Below, piece after piece: positions 37,417-47,771 of a stretch of DNA of 64,000 bases. The first letter of the stretch is position 1; each line of letters begins with the position of its first letter. Below the pieces are notes generated by a model that saw only the letters and a program-made list of their open reading frames with translations, was not told where the DNA came from and ran no database searches. The DNA is from Dastarcus helophoroides (lineage: Eukaryota; Arthropoda; Insecta; Coleoptera; Bothrideridae), in the NCBI GenBank assembly GCA_028583605.1, contig CM053331.1, positions 31,060,177 to 31,124,176 of the forward strand. The letters run 5' to 3'. The position numbers and the translations under genes are program-made.

Positions 37417-37699
37417 AAGATTTCAGTTTAATGTCAATTTATTGCACATTAGAAGCTTAGTTTGATAAACTGGTAAAATATTTTGTTTGTCGTTTTGTAA
37501 GAATATTTCTATCATAAAACGAAATAGATATATCATCGTTTTTATAGGGCCTGTAGTTCATTTGGATACTGAAATAGAAATCGCTAAACTGAGACACATA
37601 AACAAAATATTAAAATATGATAACGAAGGCTTCCACGGCCAGAGTTGGTACAGGATAAACTTCTTCCGTGATTGGACTGTGTCAAAGAACTACTAAAAG

Positions 37700-37744
37700 T
37701 GTTCGACGTTTCGCCCACCATCGTAGGGGGCTTCTTCAGGAACA
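37700..37744 (-). ncRNA. hammerhead ribozyme, Penelope-like-element type, best copy
   Basis: Minus strand from 37744: stem I 5' strand UGUUC, then CUGAAGA (37739-37733), one extra A, then stem II beginning GCCC and closing GGGC (37731-37713). GAA follows, then stem III AC/GU with no loop, C17 (37705), and GAACA (37704-37700). GAACA pairs all five bases with UGUUC. Core nucleotides C3, U4, G5, A6, G8, A9, G12, A13, A14, A15.1, U16.1 and a cleavable C17 are all present. The extra A before stem II is the one departure from the simplest consensus. Stem II has four closing pairs, one mismatch and one more pair. Hammerheads with GAAACGUC are characteristic of Penelope-like elements. Confidence 0.78.
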
Positions 37745-37779
37745 AAGAAAAGAAAACAATAAATAAAAAGGGGAAATAT

Positions 37780-37935
37780 AAGAAGATTCTCTTTGATGAT
37801 ATTTCAATTATATCCAATATTCCCAATTACTATAATAGAAACATACGCGAGGCCATTGAAATCCAAAAATTCCCCAAAAATATCAACAGATACGACGGTT
37901 ACATGCTTTCCTCCATCGGAAATCTTCGGGAGTGA
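37780..37935 (+). pseudogene. C-terminal fragment of a Penelope-like element protein (GIY-YIG end)
   Basis: The translation contains NYYNRNIREAIEIQK, then NINRYDGYMLS, ending NLRE and the stop TGA (37933-37935). This resembles the extreme C-terminus of PLE proteins, where the GIY-YIG nuclease region ends with a conserved R-x-x-(R/K)E-A-I-E-I segment followed by N-x-x-x-G-Y-x-L-S. Only about 50 residues remain; the reverse transcriptase and nuclease core are gone, and the open frame upstream runs into ribozyme-containing non-coding DNA. Not functional. It links the adjacent hammerhead to a PLE. Confidence rests on motif recall, not on a search. Confidence 0.6.
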
Positions 37936-37980
37936 TCGCGCAGACGAATGGTATATAAAGTTTCCCTTTCCCTCTTTCCT

Positions 37981-38108
37981 CTCAGAAGAGTTTCGCCACT
38001 GGTATGGTGGACATACTGATTTACCGTGCTCTTCTGTCTAAACTTTCTTATCCTTTGTACCAATTTTCAATTCAGAAGAGTTTTGCCTCTGGTATGGTGG
38101 ACATGCTG
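37981..38108. repeat. 90-bp tandem dimer, copy in PLE remnant 1
   Basis: CAGAAGAGTTTCGCC near 37983 recurs as CAGAAGAGTTTTGCC near 38073, and GGTATGGTGG at 38001 recurs at 38091: an exact 90-base period. The same dimer occurs near 44323 and 59518. Confidence 0.85.
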
Positions 38109-40742
38109 ACAAGGAAAGGTCGCGAAGTGTCCGGCGCCGATTTTGCTAATTTTTGGATATGTTTTAAAGGATCAAAATCTAAGAGACACGTATTTTTTTT
38201 TATCGGCTGAAAAACGGTTTTAAGGGTAGTTTTACCCCCTCAAAATTGGGGCAAAAAATGCAGATTTTGCTGTTTCTCACATACAAAAAGTCGTTTCTTT
38301 TTTCAAAAGTTTTGTTTCGACGAGAAATATAAGAAAAAAAATGTTTCAAAATTTTCCCACCCCCCTCATGGGGGCAAACTACCCCATTTAGAAGTTTTTT
38401 AATCATAAAAATGGTAATTACGACAGAAAAACTTTGAAAAAAATATATGTTATTTTATACATTAAAACTAATTTTACCTGTTTTTGGATTTTGTCTAAAA
38501 AAAAATTTTTGGGGGGTAAACACCACTTACACGAATACGTATATGATAGGATGTATTTTTAGGATTTTTGTTTTATTTTTTTTTCTGAAGCGAAGTATTT
38601 CGTCGAGAAACTAATAAAATAATTTTTTAAGATTTTTTCGGTGACCCCTTATCCCCACCCTCCACCCTTCCCTTATAAGAGGCTGAGCTATCTACCTAAA
38701 AAACCGGAAAATTCGAGATTATTATTATCCATCTACTATCTATATACACCGAAAAAAAGTTTACCAAATTTTTTTACCCCCACCCCTCCTGATAGGGGTA
38801 AATTACCCCCTTATGAAATTTTTAATTAACAAGGAAATAGTCATTATAACAGGTCAATTTTGAAAAATAAATGTTATTTTATACATCAAAATTAATTTTA
38901 CCTGTATTTGGGTTTGGGTAAAGGAAAATATTTTGGGGGTGAACACCCTTAACGCAAATATTTATATACAATAGGAGATATATTTGTATAATTTTCGGCT
39001 CGTTATTTTTGAAATGAAGTATTTTAAAGAAGGTAGAAAAATATTATTTTTAAATTTTGGTTCTACCGTTCCCACCCTTCGTGTTGGCATACCAGTAGAA
39101 TGAGCCAGTTAGCTATCTACTTGAAAAACTGGAAATTCTAGATCGTTGCTGTCTCTCTAGATACCACAAAACAGAGCTTAGAAAGGTTTTAAATTTTTGC
39201 ATTTCCCATCCCAGGTGACTTATCCTTCTGATAGAAATAGGACGCGAGGTGTGGCTGGAAAAATTCGGAAAAATTATTTTTATTGTTTCTTGTTGAAATA
39301 TTTCGTTCCAGGAAAAAAGAAACGAATATCTTTACCGCCATAATAATATGCACTTAAATGTTTTGGTAAATTCCCATATTTCTTGTGTAGGTATATCTAA
39401 TATACAAAACTTCTAAATTTTTATAAAGTTCAGACAACTGACCGCAGTTTTTATATAGATATTTTATACACATATTTGCTCTAAAGGGTGTTTACCCCCA
39501 AACATTTTTCTTCGACAAACCCCAAAAAAATTCAATAAAATAAGTTTTGGTTATAAAATATAGTGTTTTTTTTTCAAAATTTTACTGTTATAATGACAAT
39601 TTTTTGAATACTTAAAAACCTCAGAAAGGAGTAGTTTATCCCCTTACGAAGGTGCAAAAATTTAAAATTTTTTTCGGTGTATAAAAAGAGATCGTAATGA
39701 TCTCGAATTTTTCGATTTTTTAAGTAGATGACTCACCCTCTGGTAATATAAGGTGGAGAGAGAGGAAGAGAGGTGACTGGAAAAGTTCAAAAAAATTAAT
39801 TTTCTAATTCGTCGTTAAAATATTTCGTTCCAGATAAAAAACGAATTAAAAATCATAGAAATACATCCTATTATATACGTGTTTGACCTAAAGGGTGTTT
39901 ACCCCTAAAATATTTTCCTTCACCAAAACCCAAATAAAAGTGAAATTAATTTTGATGTATAAAATAACATTTATTTTTCAAAATTTAGCTGTTATAATGA
40001 CTATTTTCTTGTTAATTAAAAATTTCATAAGGGGTAATTTACCCCTATCAGGAGGGGTGGAGTTAAACAAATTTTGTAAACTTTTCTTTTGGTGTATATA
40101 GATAGTAGAGGGATCATAATAATCTCGAATTTTCCAGTTTTTTAAGTAGGTAGCTCACCCTCCTATAAGGGAAGGGTGGAGGGTGGGGATGAGGGGTCAC
40201 CGAAAGAATCTTAAAAACTATTTTTTTAGTTTCTCGTCGAAATACCTCGCTTCAGAAAAAAAAATAAAACAAAAATCATAAAAATACATCCTATCATATA
40301 CGTATTCGTGTAAGTGGTGTTTACCTCCCAAAAAAATTTTTTTCGACAAAATCCAAAAACAGGTAAAATTAGTTTTGGTGTATAAAATAACATATATTTT
40401 TTTCAGAATTTTGCTGTCGTAATTACCATTTTTATGATTAAAAAACTTCTAAATGGGGTAGTTTGCCCCCATGAGGGGGGTGGGAAAATTAAAAAAAAAA
40501 TTTTTCTTTTATTTCTCGTCAAATCAAAACTTTTGGAAAAAAAACGACTTGAATATCATTTGTGGTATTCGAGAAAAAGCAAAATCTGCATTTTTTGCCT
40601 CAACTTTGAGGGGGTAAAACTACCCTTAAAACCGTTTATCAGCCGATAAAAAAAAATACGTGTCTCTTAGATTTTGGTCCTTTAAAACATATCCAAAAAT
40701 TAGCAAAATCGGCGCCGGACACTTCGCGACCTTTCCTTGTTA
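38109..40742. mobile_element. 2.63-kb giant foldback element
   Basis: Two arms of about 1.3 kb face each other around 39425. The outer ends are ACAAGGAAAGGTCGCGAAGT at the left and CTTCGCGACCTTTCCTTGT at the right. Paired landmarks include the AAATCGGCGCCGGACA class, ACGTATTTTTTTTTATCGG with its inverse, and CCCCTCATGGGGG on both sides. Each arm is itself built from two or more diverged units of about 420 bp. Tandem-built arms are known from Drosophila FB elements. The only open frames are mirror images of each other and are not genes. No clean target duplication was seen. Confidence 0.88.
38345..39200. repeat. diverged ~420-bp units inside the left foldback arm
   Basis: TCCCACCCCCCTCATGGGGG near 38355 recurs as CCCCACCCCTCCTGATAGGG near 38777. 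Likewise GTTATTTTATACATTAAAAC near 38448 recurs as GTTATTTTATACATCAAAAT near 38872, followed by TTTTACCTGT in both. A third, weaker unit follows near 39060. The mirror units lie in the right arm. Confidence 0.65.
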
Positions 40743-42162
40743 GTCACATTTATTTAAAATTCAAGCCTCAGCTAAAACCTTTACACATTCACATATCAAT
40801 GATATTTGAGAAGTCAGCTGGCAGAGTGTTTAAGTAAAAATTTTCATTAATAATAACCACGGTTTGAGAAAGCCTGGAAAAAGCAAAAAAAGTTTCTTCG
40901 ACCTTTGAAAAGGGAGACAAATCGGACCAAAAACACTAAAACATTACATGTGGCCACTGACAGCAACAAATGGTTTACGACTTCTTAGGTCGTCACGAGT
41001 GCAAGGCGATAAGTGACTGATTACCGCGTTGTTACCCACTTGGCAGGAACAGTGATAAGGCAGGGTTAGCAAAGAAATAAATAATTGTGCACGAAATTTT
41101 TAGAAAATTATTTTGCCGCACAATTATTTCTATTTTCATATACTTTGATTTAATATGAAAATAATTGCATCCACTGTATATCTTTGGTTTCATTAATTAA
41201 GTGGCGTAACGAAAAGAGAAACAAATTTTAAAACACAATGAAAGGAAAATTTGATAAAATTCCACTAAAAATAAATAACAAAATCAATGTTTAATGCTCA
41301 GACAATCAGTTTATTTAATTTGGGAGCATATTAAATATTTATCGGTTGTTAGGTATTTGTCTATAAAAATGTGTCAACGATGGAATTTTCTAACAAAACC
41401 CAACAGAGCCCACACAAGTTGCAGTGTATGTGTAGGCATATTAAGCCCCACTTTTTAAAACAATTTGGGAGTTGTAGGGTCTATAAAAAAAGATGTTTTG
41501 TCGGTAGATAACACATGGTTTAAAAACTGTCAGTTAACATGAGAGACCGCCTCAAAGATTTTCAAAATTTAGAACGTTTGTAATGATCATCAAAAAATAT
41601 CTCTTGAGTATTAGCCAGTTTATTAAAGTCGCACCCATTTCTTTTTAAATTTTGATCTATTGGCGTTAGGCTTCTTCTAAAATCTTTCACCAGCGACTTT
41701 CATGCAAAAAAAGCAAATCAGCCACTGACATTTCCGACAAGCTCAGGGAGAATCATTCAATGACTTGCATATTTTCATCTTTCAGACATAACCTAAGCAA
41801 CCTTTTCTTTCTACTAATTCCCGATTGCTCACCTGTCGCATTTTTTTTCTTATTTAGCGATGTCGAAGGGACTTGGTGCCAGTAACCACCCAAGAATTGG
41901 TCCAAATTATGATTTTAATTTTTGTTTTATATTTCTATTATTATTTTTTTGCGTAAACATAAATATACCTGAAATTTCAATACCATATTTGTGTGATATA
42001 TTCATTTTTGAAGTGACGTTTCTTCTGGTGCGTTAATTGACTAAAGATAGGGAAAAATTGAATAGTTTCACCTTAGCAATAACACTAATTTGAACTATGG
42101 CATACTCTAATGTCTAGTAGACACATATATTCATGAATAAATCCCGACATGAACCTAAAAAA

Positions 42163-42228
42163 CGCGAGATTTGCAGCGAGGTTCGAATCTCGAACCCGTC
42201 ACGCCCAAACCAGTGTGCCACGGTCGCT
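42163..42228 (-). repeat. tRNA-like SINE head, copy 2 (internally deleted)
   Basis: Same sequence as at 35640-35716. A deletion of about 14 bases between the A-box-like and B-box-like parts has removed AAATTGCTCCACC-equivalent bases. Confidence 0.5.
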
Positions 42229-42987
42229 TGTTGATTTGAAAGCTAAAATTGCCTGAGAATCTAACCCCACCTCTTAAGTTAAATTAAATATGCGAAAATG
42301 TCTATATTCTAATTATCTAAGTTGTGTTTTAATGTGACAATTAATATTTCTACTATCTGCCTAAGCAAAAGCTTAAAAGAAAAAAACGCTGGCAAATAAC
42401 AGGTAGCCGTCAATTTGAAAGACGAATGCGAGATTAAAATCGGCGTAATAAAAATATGCTTTACACGACGCACATAATTCGCCTGCGCATTGCCAACAAT
42501 TTAGACAGTGTGACAGGAATTAGTAACATCTGGTTAAGCTTTTGGTGATGCTGTTATATTTTGAATGACATTTCTTAAAATCTTAAATAATTATTTTGAT
42601 TTCGGTAATATTATAACACAGTTAAATGTTTTAACTTTTGTGCTTTTATGACTCAGGTATTTCTTGTAAAATATGAAATAGAGTATATCTTTGTTATTAT
42701 AAAATGAGAGTCACTAAAGCACTGAACTAAACACTGCGGCTTGTGATTAAGTCCAAGAAGGTTTCACTCAGTATCGATTTGAATCTCAATGCAGGTGACA
42801 TCGATGCATCTGTTGCTAATCTTTTTAGATTGGTATGCTTGAAAATGCCAGTTCTGCTGGCGAGATACGTGTCGCGTAATTATTTATTTAATTGCCGATG
42901 TGGTAAAGGGATGAAACCTCCTTGGACATAAAATGAGAGATTTAACTGGGGAATAATTGTAATGAATACATTGGATAATAACACGAT

Positions 42988-43189
42988 AAATAAAAAACAC
43001 GACAAACGTTGCTCTAACGCGTTTTGACAGCCAAGCTGTCATCTTCAGAAAGATATCTTTCTGAAGATGACAGTGTGGATGTCGAAACACGTTAGAGCAA
43101 CGTTTGTCGTGTTTTCTAACTTTCTTGTTTTCAGGGGAAAAGTTCTCTATTTCAATTTTTGAAGATAACCAAGGACCAGTCCGTTCCAG
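42988..43189. repeat. foldback repeat family 1 copy (in duplication copy 2)
   Basis: Complete palindrome. In the right arm CTGAAGA (43061-43067) is followed by TGACAG, a loop, GTC, GAAAC and ACGTTAGAGC. The left arm has the perfect stem GACAGC/GCTGTC, but its conserved GAA is AAA. The hammerhead-like core is therefore recognisable but imperfect in both arms. Confidence 0.82.
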
Positions 43190-43682
43190 CAAACGATGGA
43201 TAAACGGAAAGATTAGGATAACACCAGAATCAAGGCTAGCTAGTATTAAACGCCTGTTACCTGAGTTTAATGTAAGTGATATAAACCTTTAAGTGTGTAC
43301 TCCGCAGATATCAAAATATATATATAAGCGTTTTAGGTTAGTTCCAGAACAATTAAATTACTTCATATTCAATAGCACCAGGAAAAATTTTATCAGCGTT
43401 ATTTCCTTTTAAGTTTTGACTTCTGTCGGCAGTCCACATGACTGCCTCATTTTGATTTCTAATAGTTAATGATATTATAACAACGATATTCTGTATAACT
43501 TGAGTTTGAAAAAAAATGTATATTATTACAAAAGGATAATCTTAATAGAAAGCAACACGTATTGCTTTCAGTCAGACTTGACGTGAAAAATGTCGGTTTA
43601 AAATCCAATCAGAAACCATCTACAGCAACTTACGTATCGCTCTGAGACAGAAGATATTTCATGCCTGTCGATAAAGAGAGGA

Positions 43683-43928
43683 ATGCATCACAAATTTTTC
43701 AGGGCTGGAGAGATAGATTTTTCGCAGAATAGACACAGACGGAACATGTGTAATAACTTTCATAGCATTTATAGGAAGGAAGCAACAAATAAAACGTTCT
43801 TCCATCTTTTTATCACCCACACTTCACCGGATTCGAAGTCTGCAGTAAAAATGTTTGTTAGGTTTCCACGAACGAGCCAAAGTTTATTTTTTACTGCAAC
43901 ACGGCTATTGGAAAACTTAGTAAACTAG
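43683..43928 (+). other. 81-codon open frame of unknown status (copy 2)
   Basis: Counterpart of 37171-37416, same length, two residues different. No recognised domain; see copy 1. Not claimed as a gene. Confidence 0.2.
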
Positions 43929-44211
43929 AAGATTTCAGTTTAATGTCAATTTATTGCACATTAGAAGCTTAGTTTGATAAACTGGTAAAATATTTTGTTT
44001 GTCGTTTTGTAAGAATATTTCTATCATAAAACGAAATAGATATATTATCGTTTTTATATGGACTATAGTTTATTTAGATACTAAAATAGAAATCGCTAAG
44101 CTGAGAAACATAAACAAAATATTAAAATATGATAACGAAGGCTTTCACGGCCAAAGTCAGTACAGAATATACTTCTTCCGAGGTTGGACCGTATCAAAGA
44201 ACTACTACAAG

Positions 44212-44256
44212 TGTTTGACGTTTCGTCCACCATCGTAGAGGGCTTCTTCAGGAACA
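44212..44256 (-). ncRNA. hammerhead ribozyme, PLE type, mutated copy
   Basis: CUGAAGA, the extra A, GCCC, GAA, ACGU and C17 are present. Stem II closes with GGAC instead of GGGC, and stem I has one mismatch next to the core (AAACA against UGUUC). Probably weak or inactive. Confidence 0.65.
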
Positions 44257-44540
44257 AAGAAAAGAAACAATAAATAAAAAGGAGAAATATAAGGGAATAT
44301 GCAAAAATGAAACTCTTCTAAGGAGTTTCGCCTCTGGTATGGTGGACTTACTGATTTACCGTGCTCTTATGTCTAAACTTTCTTATCCTTTGTACCAATT
44401 TTCAATTCAGAAGAGTTTTGCCTCTGGTATGGTGGACAAACTGAGTTACCGTGCTCTGATGTTTGGAAATTGGCCTTTTCATTCTTTAATTTTTGCATAT
44501 TCCCTTATATTCCCTTTTTATTTATTGTTTCTTTAGTCTT

Positions 44541-44585
44541 TGTTCCAGTAGAAGTCCCCTACGATGGTGGGCGAAACGTCGAACA
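44541..44585 (+). ncRNA. hammerhead ribozyme, PLE type, core-damaged copy
   Basis: Stem I is perfect (UGUUC with GAACA), and GAA, ACGU and C17 are intact. The catalytic CUGAAGA is changed to CAGUAGA, so it should not cleave. Confidence 0.65.
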
Positions 44586-44639
44586 CTTTTAGTAGTTTTT
44601 TGACACGGTGCAATCCCGTAAGAAGTATAAAATATTAAA

Positions 44640-45110
44640 ATTAGTAACTTTTTCGAAATTCCAAATTTAAATACACATTTTGCTCACAATAAAAGACGCG
44701 ATTAAAATAAATCTAAAAATTGGAAATTCAACAAATTCATCTCGCGTATTTAATCTAGCCTTGACTATAGGCTGGCAATTTTGGAGAAAGTATTATGAGC
44801 CTAAAGAAGAACCTTCAAATTTCTTGCAATCAGATTTGTGGTTTAAAATTTAAAATTTTTTTAAGATTTTGACATACAAGTTTACGTTTCGAAATTGAAG
44901 TCAAAGTTTTGAAAAAAAAAGGTCAATATTTCAAACTTATACACACATTCTTTATTTAAAAACAGCCCACTTTCTCCTAAAATTTCTAATTTAAACTTGC
45001 AATGTTTGGATAATAAGACTTTTTGGTTTTAAGGTTTGAGAAATTATAATTTAAATTTCAAGTTTTTCTCAAAATATAAAGTTTTGGTTTTAAAGTCAAA
45101 ATATTGATAT
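44640..45110. repeat. A+T-rich low-complexity stretch
   Basis: Same degenerate AAATTT texture as the larger blocks, with no gene. It ends near CAGGGTTGGGCATTC at 45116. Confidence 0.5.
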
Positions 45111-45244
45111 AACACAGGGTTGGGCATTCAAAGTGAAAGCATCGAAGAACTTTATAACTTTTGACGGCGTTATCAAATCGGCTAATGATATATATATATA
45201 GCTCTGGCAACGTCAGTCGAAGCAGATTTACACCATAGAATAGT

Positions 45245-45770
45245 ATACAGTTCGAAAGAACGTGCTAAAATTTTTGAAGTTTTATATTCAAAATACCTTT
45301 CTAATTATAAGAAATTAACGTGCATTCTTAAAAAAAGTTAAAGCAAACAATGCTCTAGGTGATAACACAATAAAGCGTTTAACGCAAAATTTGTAAGCTA
45401 TGCTAATTTTAATGAAATCAGTTGCATGCCCAGAAAAAGAGCAAGACGTTACGATTAAAATATCGAAAATTTGAATATTTTTTCTTACAATATTGACATG
45501 GCTTAACAACTAAACACAGCTGGCGATTTTGCCAAATGACGATTTTTGCTGGCCACGCAGATCACCAGATTTATTTGTGGGCTTTTTAAAATCTAATGTA
45601 CACGACAGCAAGCTAAGACTTTAGCTCAATTAAAACTAACATACGAAGTGAAATAACCGCCATATCTGCCGAAACGTTGACCAACATGATGAAAAACCTT
45701 AAAAAAGTACCACATTTGGCAGTTAATGTCAAAGATGGTCATTTGTATTGTTGCGCGTTATGGGTTCAAA
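45245..45770 (+). pseudogene. relic of an IS630/Tc1-type transposase
   Basis: Near the start, in one frame, SKERAKIFEVLYSKY resembles the N-terminal helix of insect Tc1-like transposases. At 45550 WPRRSPDLFVGFLKSNVH matches the WPPRSPDL...FLKSKV segment that contains the third catalytic Asp. Then ISAETLTNMMKNL lies near 45670. The middle of the protein, including the other catalytic residues, is missing, and stops and frameshifts are frequent. It is dead. Confidence 0.6.
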
Positions 45771-46090
45771 ATTAAAACCACGTAAATTGTAACCACTTTA
45801 TTTCCAAACTGATTTCGGAACACTACAATTATAACTTAAACAATTGATTAATTAACTCATTAACACTGTTTAATAAAATAATTTATTTCCTATTTAACTA
45901 ACTAACTGAGGGAAAGAGGACCGCGTATTTATAGGTACTGTTACGATTTCTAGAGGGAATGTAAAGATAAGACTTATCGTTTGCGGAAATTTCTGGAGCG
46001 CTTATCTGCTATTTGATTCATTATCGTGGCTGCTTTCCCTTACCAAATTTTTATAGAAAAATTTCTTACTAAATTTTATAACTACATTTT
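45771..46090. other. non-coding, no recognised feature
   Basis: Ordinary A+T-rich DNA between two transposase relics; may include their untranslated ends. Confidence 0.4.
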
Positions 46091-46091
46091 G

Positions 46092-46320
46092 TTATAGTAT
46101 GATATCGTCTTCAAAAATTAATTGGAATATACGAGCTCTGTAAATTAAGTAATCAGACTGACAACATAGCGTTTGATATGGCAACACTGGAAGCATGTCA
46201 TATAAAGGGGGACAGATGGGCATGTAATACGCGTTCACTATGAGTTTAAACTCGATCGAAGTCATTTGATTGTTCTTTATCGTTTTTCCCGTGAAAGGGG
46301 TTTTCGCAGTGAGTTCCAAA
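46092..46320. other. possible 5' part of the mariner relic
   Basis: Precedes the mariner catalytic fragment directly and has a mixed composition different from the surrounding low-complexity DNA. The element's N-terminal coding part is not recognisable, so it may have been lost by internal deletion. No terminal inverted repeat could be confirmed. Confidence 0.3.
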
Positions 46321-46745
46321 AATGAGTGACAAGGTCAGGCAATGAATCAACCAAAAGGTTCTCGAAAGACTCCCTAAAAATGTCAGGCGTGTAAGACCAA
46401 ACATGAAGAACAATTGGATCCTGCATCATGACAAGGCGACTTGTCACACATCAATTTCCATAAACGAGTTTTAAGCCAACAAAAGCATTCCGGTAGCTCC
46501 TCAGCCTCCTTGATCACTTGATTTCAGACTTTGTGACTTTTTTCTGTTCCCAGGATTAAAAATTCGTCTTCTAGGACAACATTTTGGGCCACCTGAAGAT
46601 ATTCAAACGGCTGTAGCCAACCAGCTGAAGGCTATTCCACTAACCGAATTCCAGCACTACTATGAAGAGTGGAAAAATCGTCTCAAACTCTGTGTGATTT
46701 CCCAAAGAAATAATTTTAGGGCCTGGTGTCATTTTTTTTCTCCTA
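46320..46745 (+). pseudogene. mariner transposase relic (catalytic C-terminal half)
   Basis: A single frame reads NNWILHHDKATCHTS and later LCDFFLFPGLKIRLLGQHF, then PPEDIQTAVANQLKAI and YYEEWKNRLKLC. These are the mariner HHDNAPAH and APCDFFLFP catalytic blocks and the ending W-x-x-R-x-x-C. The second Asp (in HHD) and third Asp (in LCDFF) are separated by exactly 34 positions, the mariner DD34D spacing. Two in-frame stops lie between them, and the proline-rich PYSPDLAP stretch is degraded to PP-stop-SLDFRL. The N-terminal DNA-binding half is absent. It is an old inactive copy. Confidence 0.82.
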
Positions 46746-46769
46746 CAAACTATTATCCGTCGCTGCTTT

Positions 46770-47566
46770 AGATCGGATTAGGGAACAGCAGATAGAGATC
46801 GGGATCTCAAAATCGTTCTGGAATAGGGTAAGAAAAATCTGGTTCACTTCAACGCCTCAAAAACTCAGGCCGCGGTTTTCTCTAAGAAAACATTAGAGGA
46901 TAATGCAATAAACATACTAATGGACAGTAAAATATTTTTGATGGGATCTAATCTGTCTATCCTAGGAGTGAATGCGAGCAATAATTTCTCTTGGGACAAT
47001 CATGTGCTCGCCACTGCTAAGTGCGCCTCCCAGAACCTAGGCTTTCTTTTTAGAGCTAAAAAGTTCTCCACATATCATCAGCTGTTTACTCTATATAAAG
47101 CTCAAGTTAGGCCAACAGTAAAACATTGTTCTTATGTTTGGAGTTTAGCTCCAAAGCACCCTTTGGCTCCTTTGGACTCAATTCACGGAAAAGCTATTCG
47201 CCTAATTAATGACAGCAGTATTACCAAATTTCTCGAAGCACTAGAACACAGGCGAATGGTTGCTGACTTATCTCTTTTCCACAAGAATTTTCATGGAAGT
47301 AGCAGGAACCAATAGGTCTGATCCCTCCAAGGGTAAGATTTTTAAGGCATACAAGACAGTTGGGTGCAGCAAATTACTGTATGGTCCAGCTTGACAGAGT
47401 GAGGACTTCTGTTTATGTAGACTCTATTATCTGTAGAACTTCCAAGCTGTAGAACTGGTTATCGAACAAAATTTTCCCCAAAATTTACAACCTATCCTTG
47501 TTTAAGAAGGTAGTTCATCGCCATCTATCCTTGTTTTCGCATCCTACTCGCGGTGTCCGAAGGCAT
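46770..47566 (+). pseudogene. non-LTR retrotransposon ORF2 C-terminus (5'-truncated, inactivated)
   Basis: The frame reads DLKIVLE, a TAG where Trp is usual, then GKKNLVHFNASKTQ, ILGVNASNNFSWDNHV, LGFLFRAKKF, LYKAQVRPTVKHCSYVW and LDSIHGKAIRLIND. This is the conserved stretch downstream of the reverse-transcriptase catalytic region in jockey/CR1-like insect non-LTR elements. After about 47290 a frameshift moves the family tail to another frame: IPPRVRF, TSKLWNWL, FPKIYNL and FKKVVHRHL, ending near 47566. Both the upstream reverse-transcriptase core and the endonuclease are missing, consistent with 5' truncation during insertion. Confidence 0.85.
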
Positions 47567-47771
47567 ATTTGAAAATGTCAGGCTCATTATTTAATTTACA
47601 CACTTCGTAAATGAACAACGCAAATGAACAACGAAAAAATTATTTTTTTTAACATTTTTTTGTAAAAACAAGTACTTTCAGTACTTTCACTAGAGATGAC
47701 CAACCGTGTAGCAAATTAAAATCATTATCTCAGTATCAAAAAGAAAATTATAATTTTTGAATTAAACCTTA

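Larger units (their letters stand above)
34216..38108. repeat. segmental duplication, copy 1 (about 3.9 kb)
   Basis: Pairs with 40743-44627 in the same orientation. Landmarks include AGTCACAAGATTCAGC (34220), GTTTACGACTTCTTAGG (34437), ATTCGCCTGCGCATTG (35969), a foldback family 1 copy, an 81-codon open frame, and the PLE-derived ribozyme end. Over the first 2 kb the copies differ by many substitutions and indels. Around 37025-37460 they differ by only a few bases. Copy 1 retains a PLE coding fragment (37780-37935) that copy 2 lacks. Confidence 0.9.
37618..38108. mobile_element. Penelope-like element remnant, copy 1
   Basis: Begins GATAACGAAGGCTTCCACGG, runs into a hammerhead on the minus strand (37700-37744), then a + strand coding remnant of a PLE C-terminus (37780-37935), and finally a 90-bp tandem dimer (about 37982-38108) cut by the 2.63-kb foldback. 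The GATAACGAAGG border recurs at 44129 and, inverted, at 59820-59850. Confidence 0.7.
40743..44627. repeat. segmental duplication, copy 2 (about 3.9 kb)
   Basis: Begins with AGTCACATTTATTT at 40742, directly after the foldback end, and follows copy 1 at an offset of about 6.5 kb. Its PLE remnant is more complete on the right (palindrome closing near 44627) but lacks the PLE coding fragment. Confidence 0.9.
44129..44627. mobile_element. Penelope-like element remnant, copy 2 (palindromic)
   Basis: The left border GATAACGAAGGCTTTCACGG leads to a hammerhead on the minus strand (44212-44256). A 90-bp tandem dimer (44323-44490) follows, then an inverted hammerhead on the + strand (44541-44585), and the inverse TTTTGACACGGTGCAATCCC near 44597. 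No coding remnant survives. The two ribozymes point in opposite directions, as in 59429-59850. Confidence 0.75.

Noticed and set aside
38200..40649. Mirror-image open frames beginning MIKKLLNGVVCPHEGGGK
   Set aside because: They are the two arms of the same foldback, with no domain and different ends.
42743..42931. 62-codon open frame with IDLNLNAGDIDASVANLFRL
   Set aside because: Its counterpart in duplication copy 1 has an in-frame stop, and no family was recognised; likely repeat debris.
45116..45130. CAGGGTTGGGCATTC as a hAT terminus
   Set aside because: No matching opposite end or 8-bp duplication was found.
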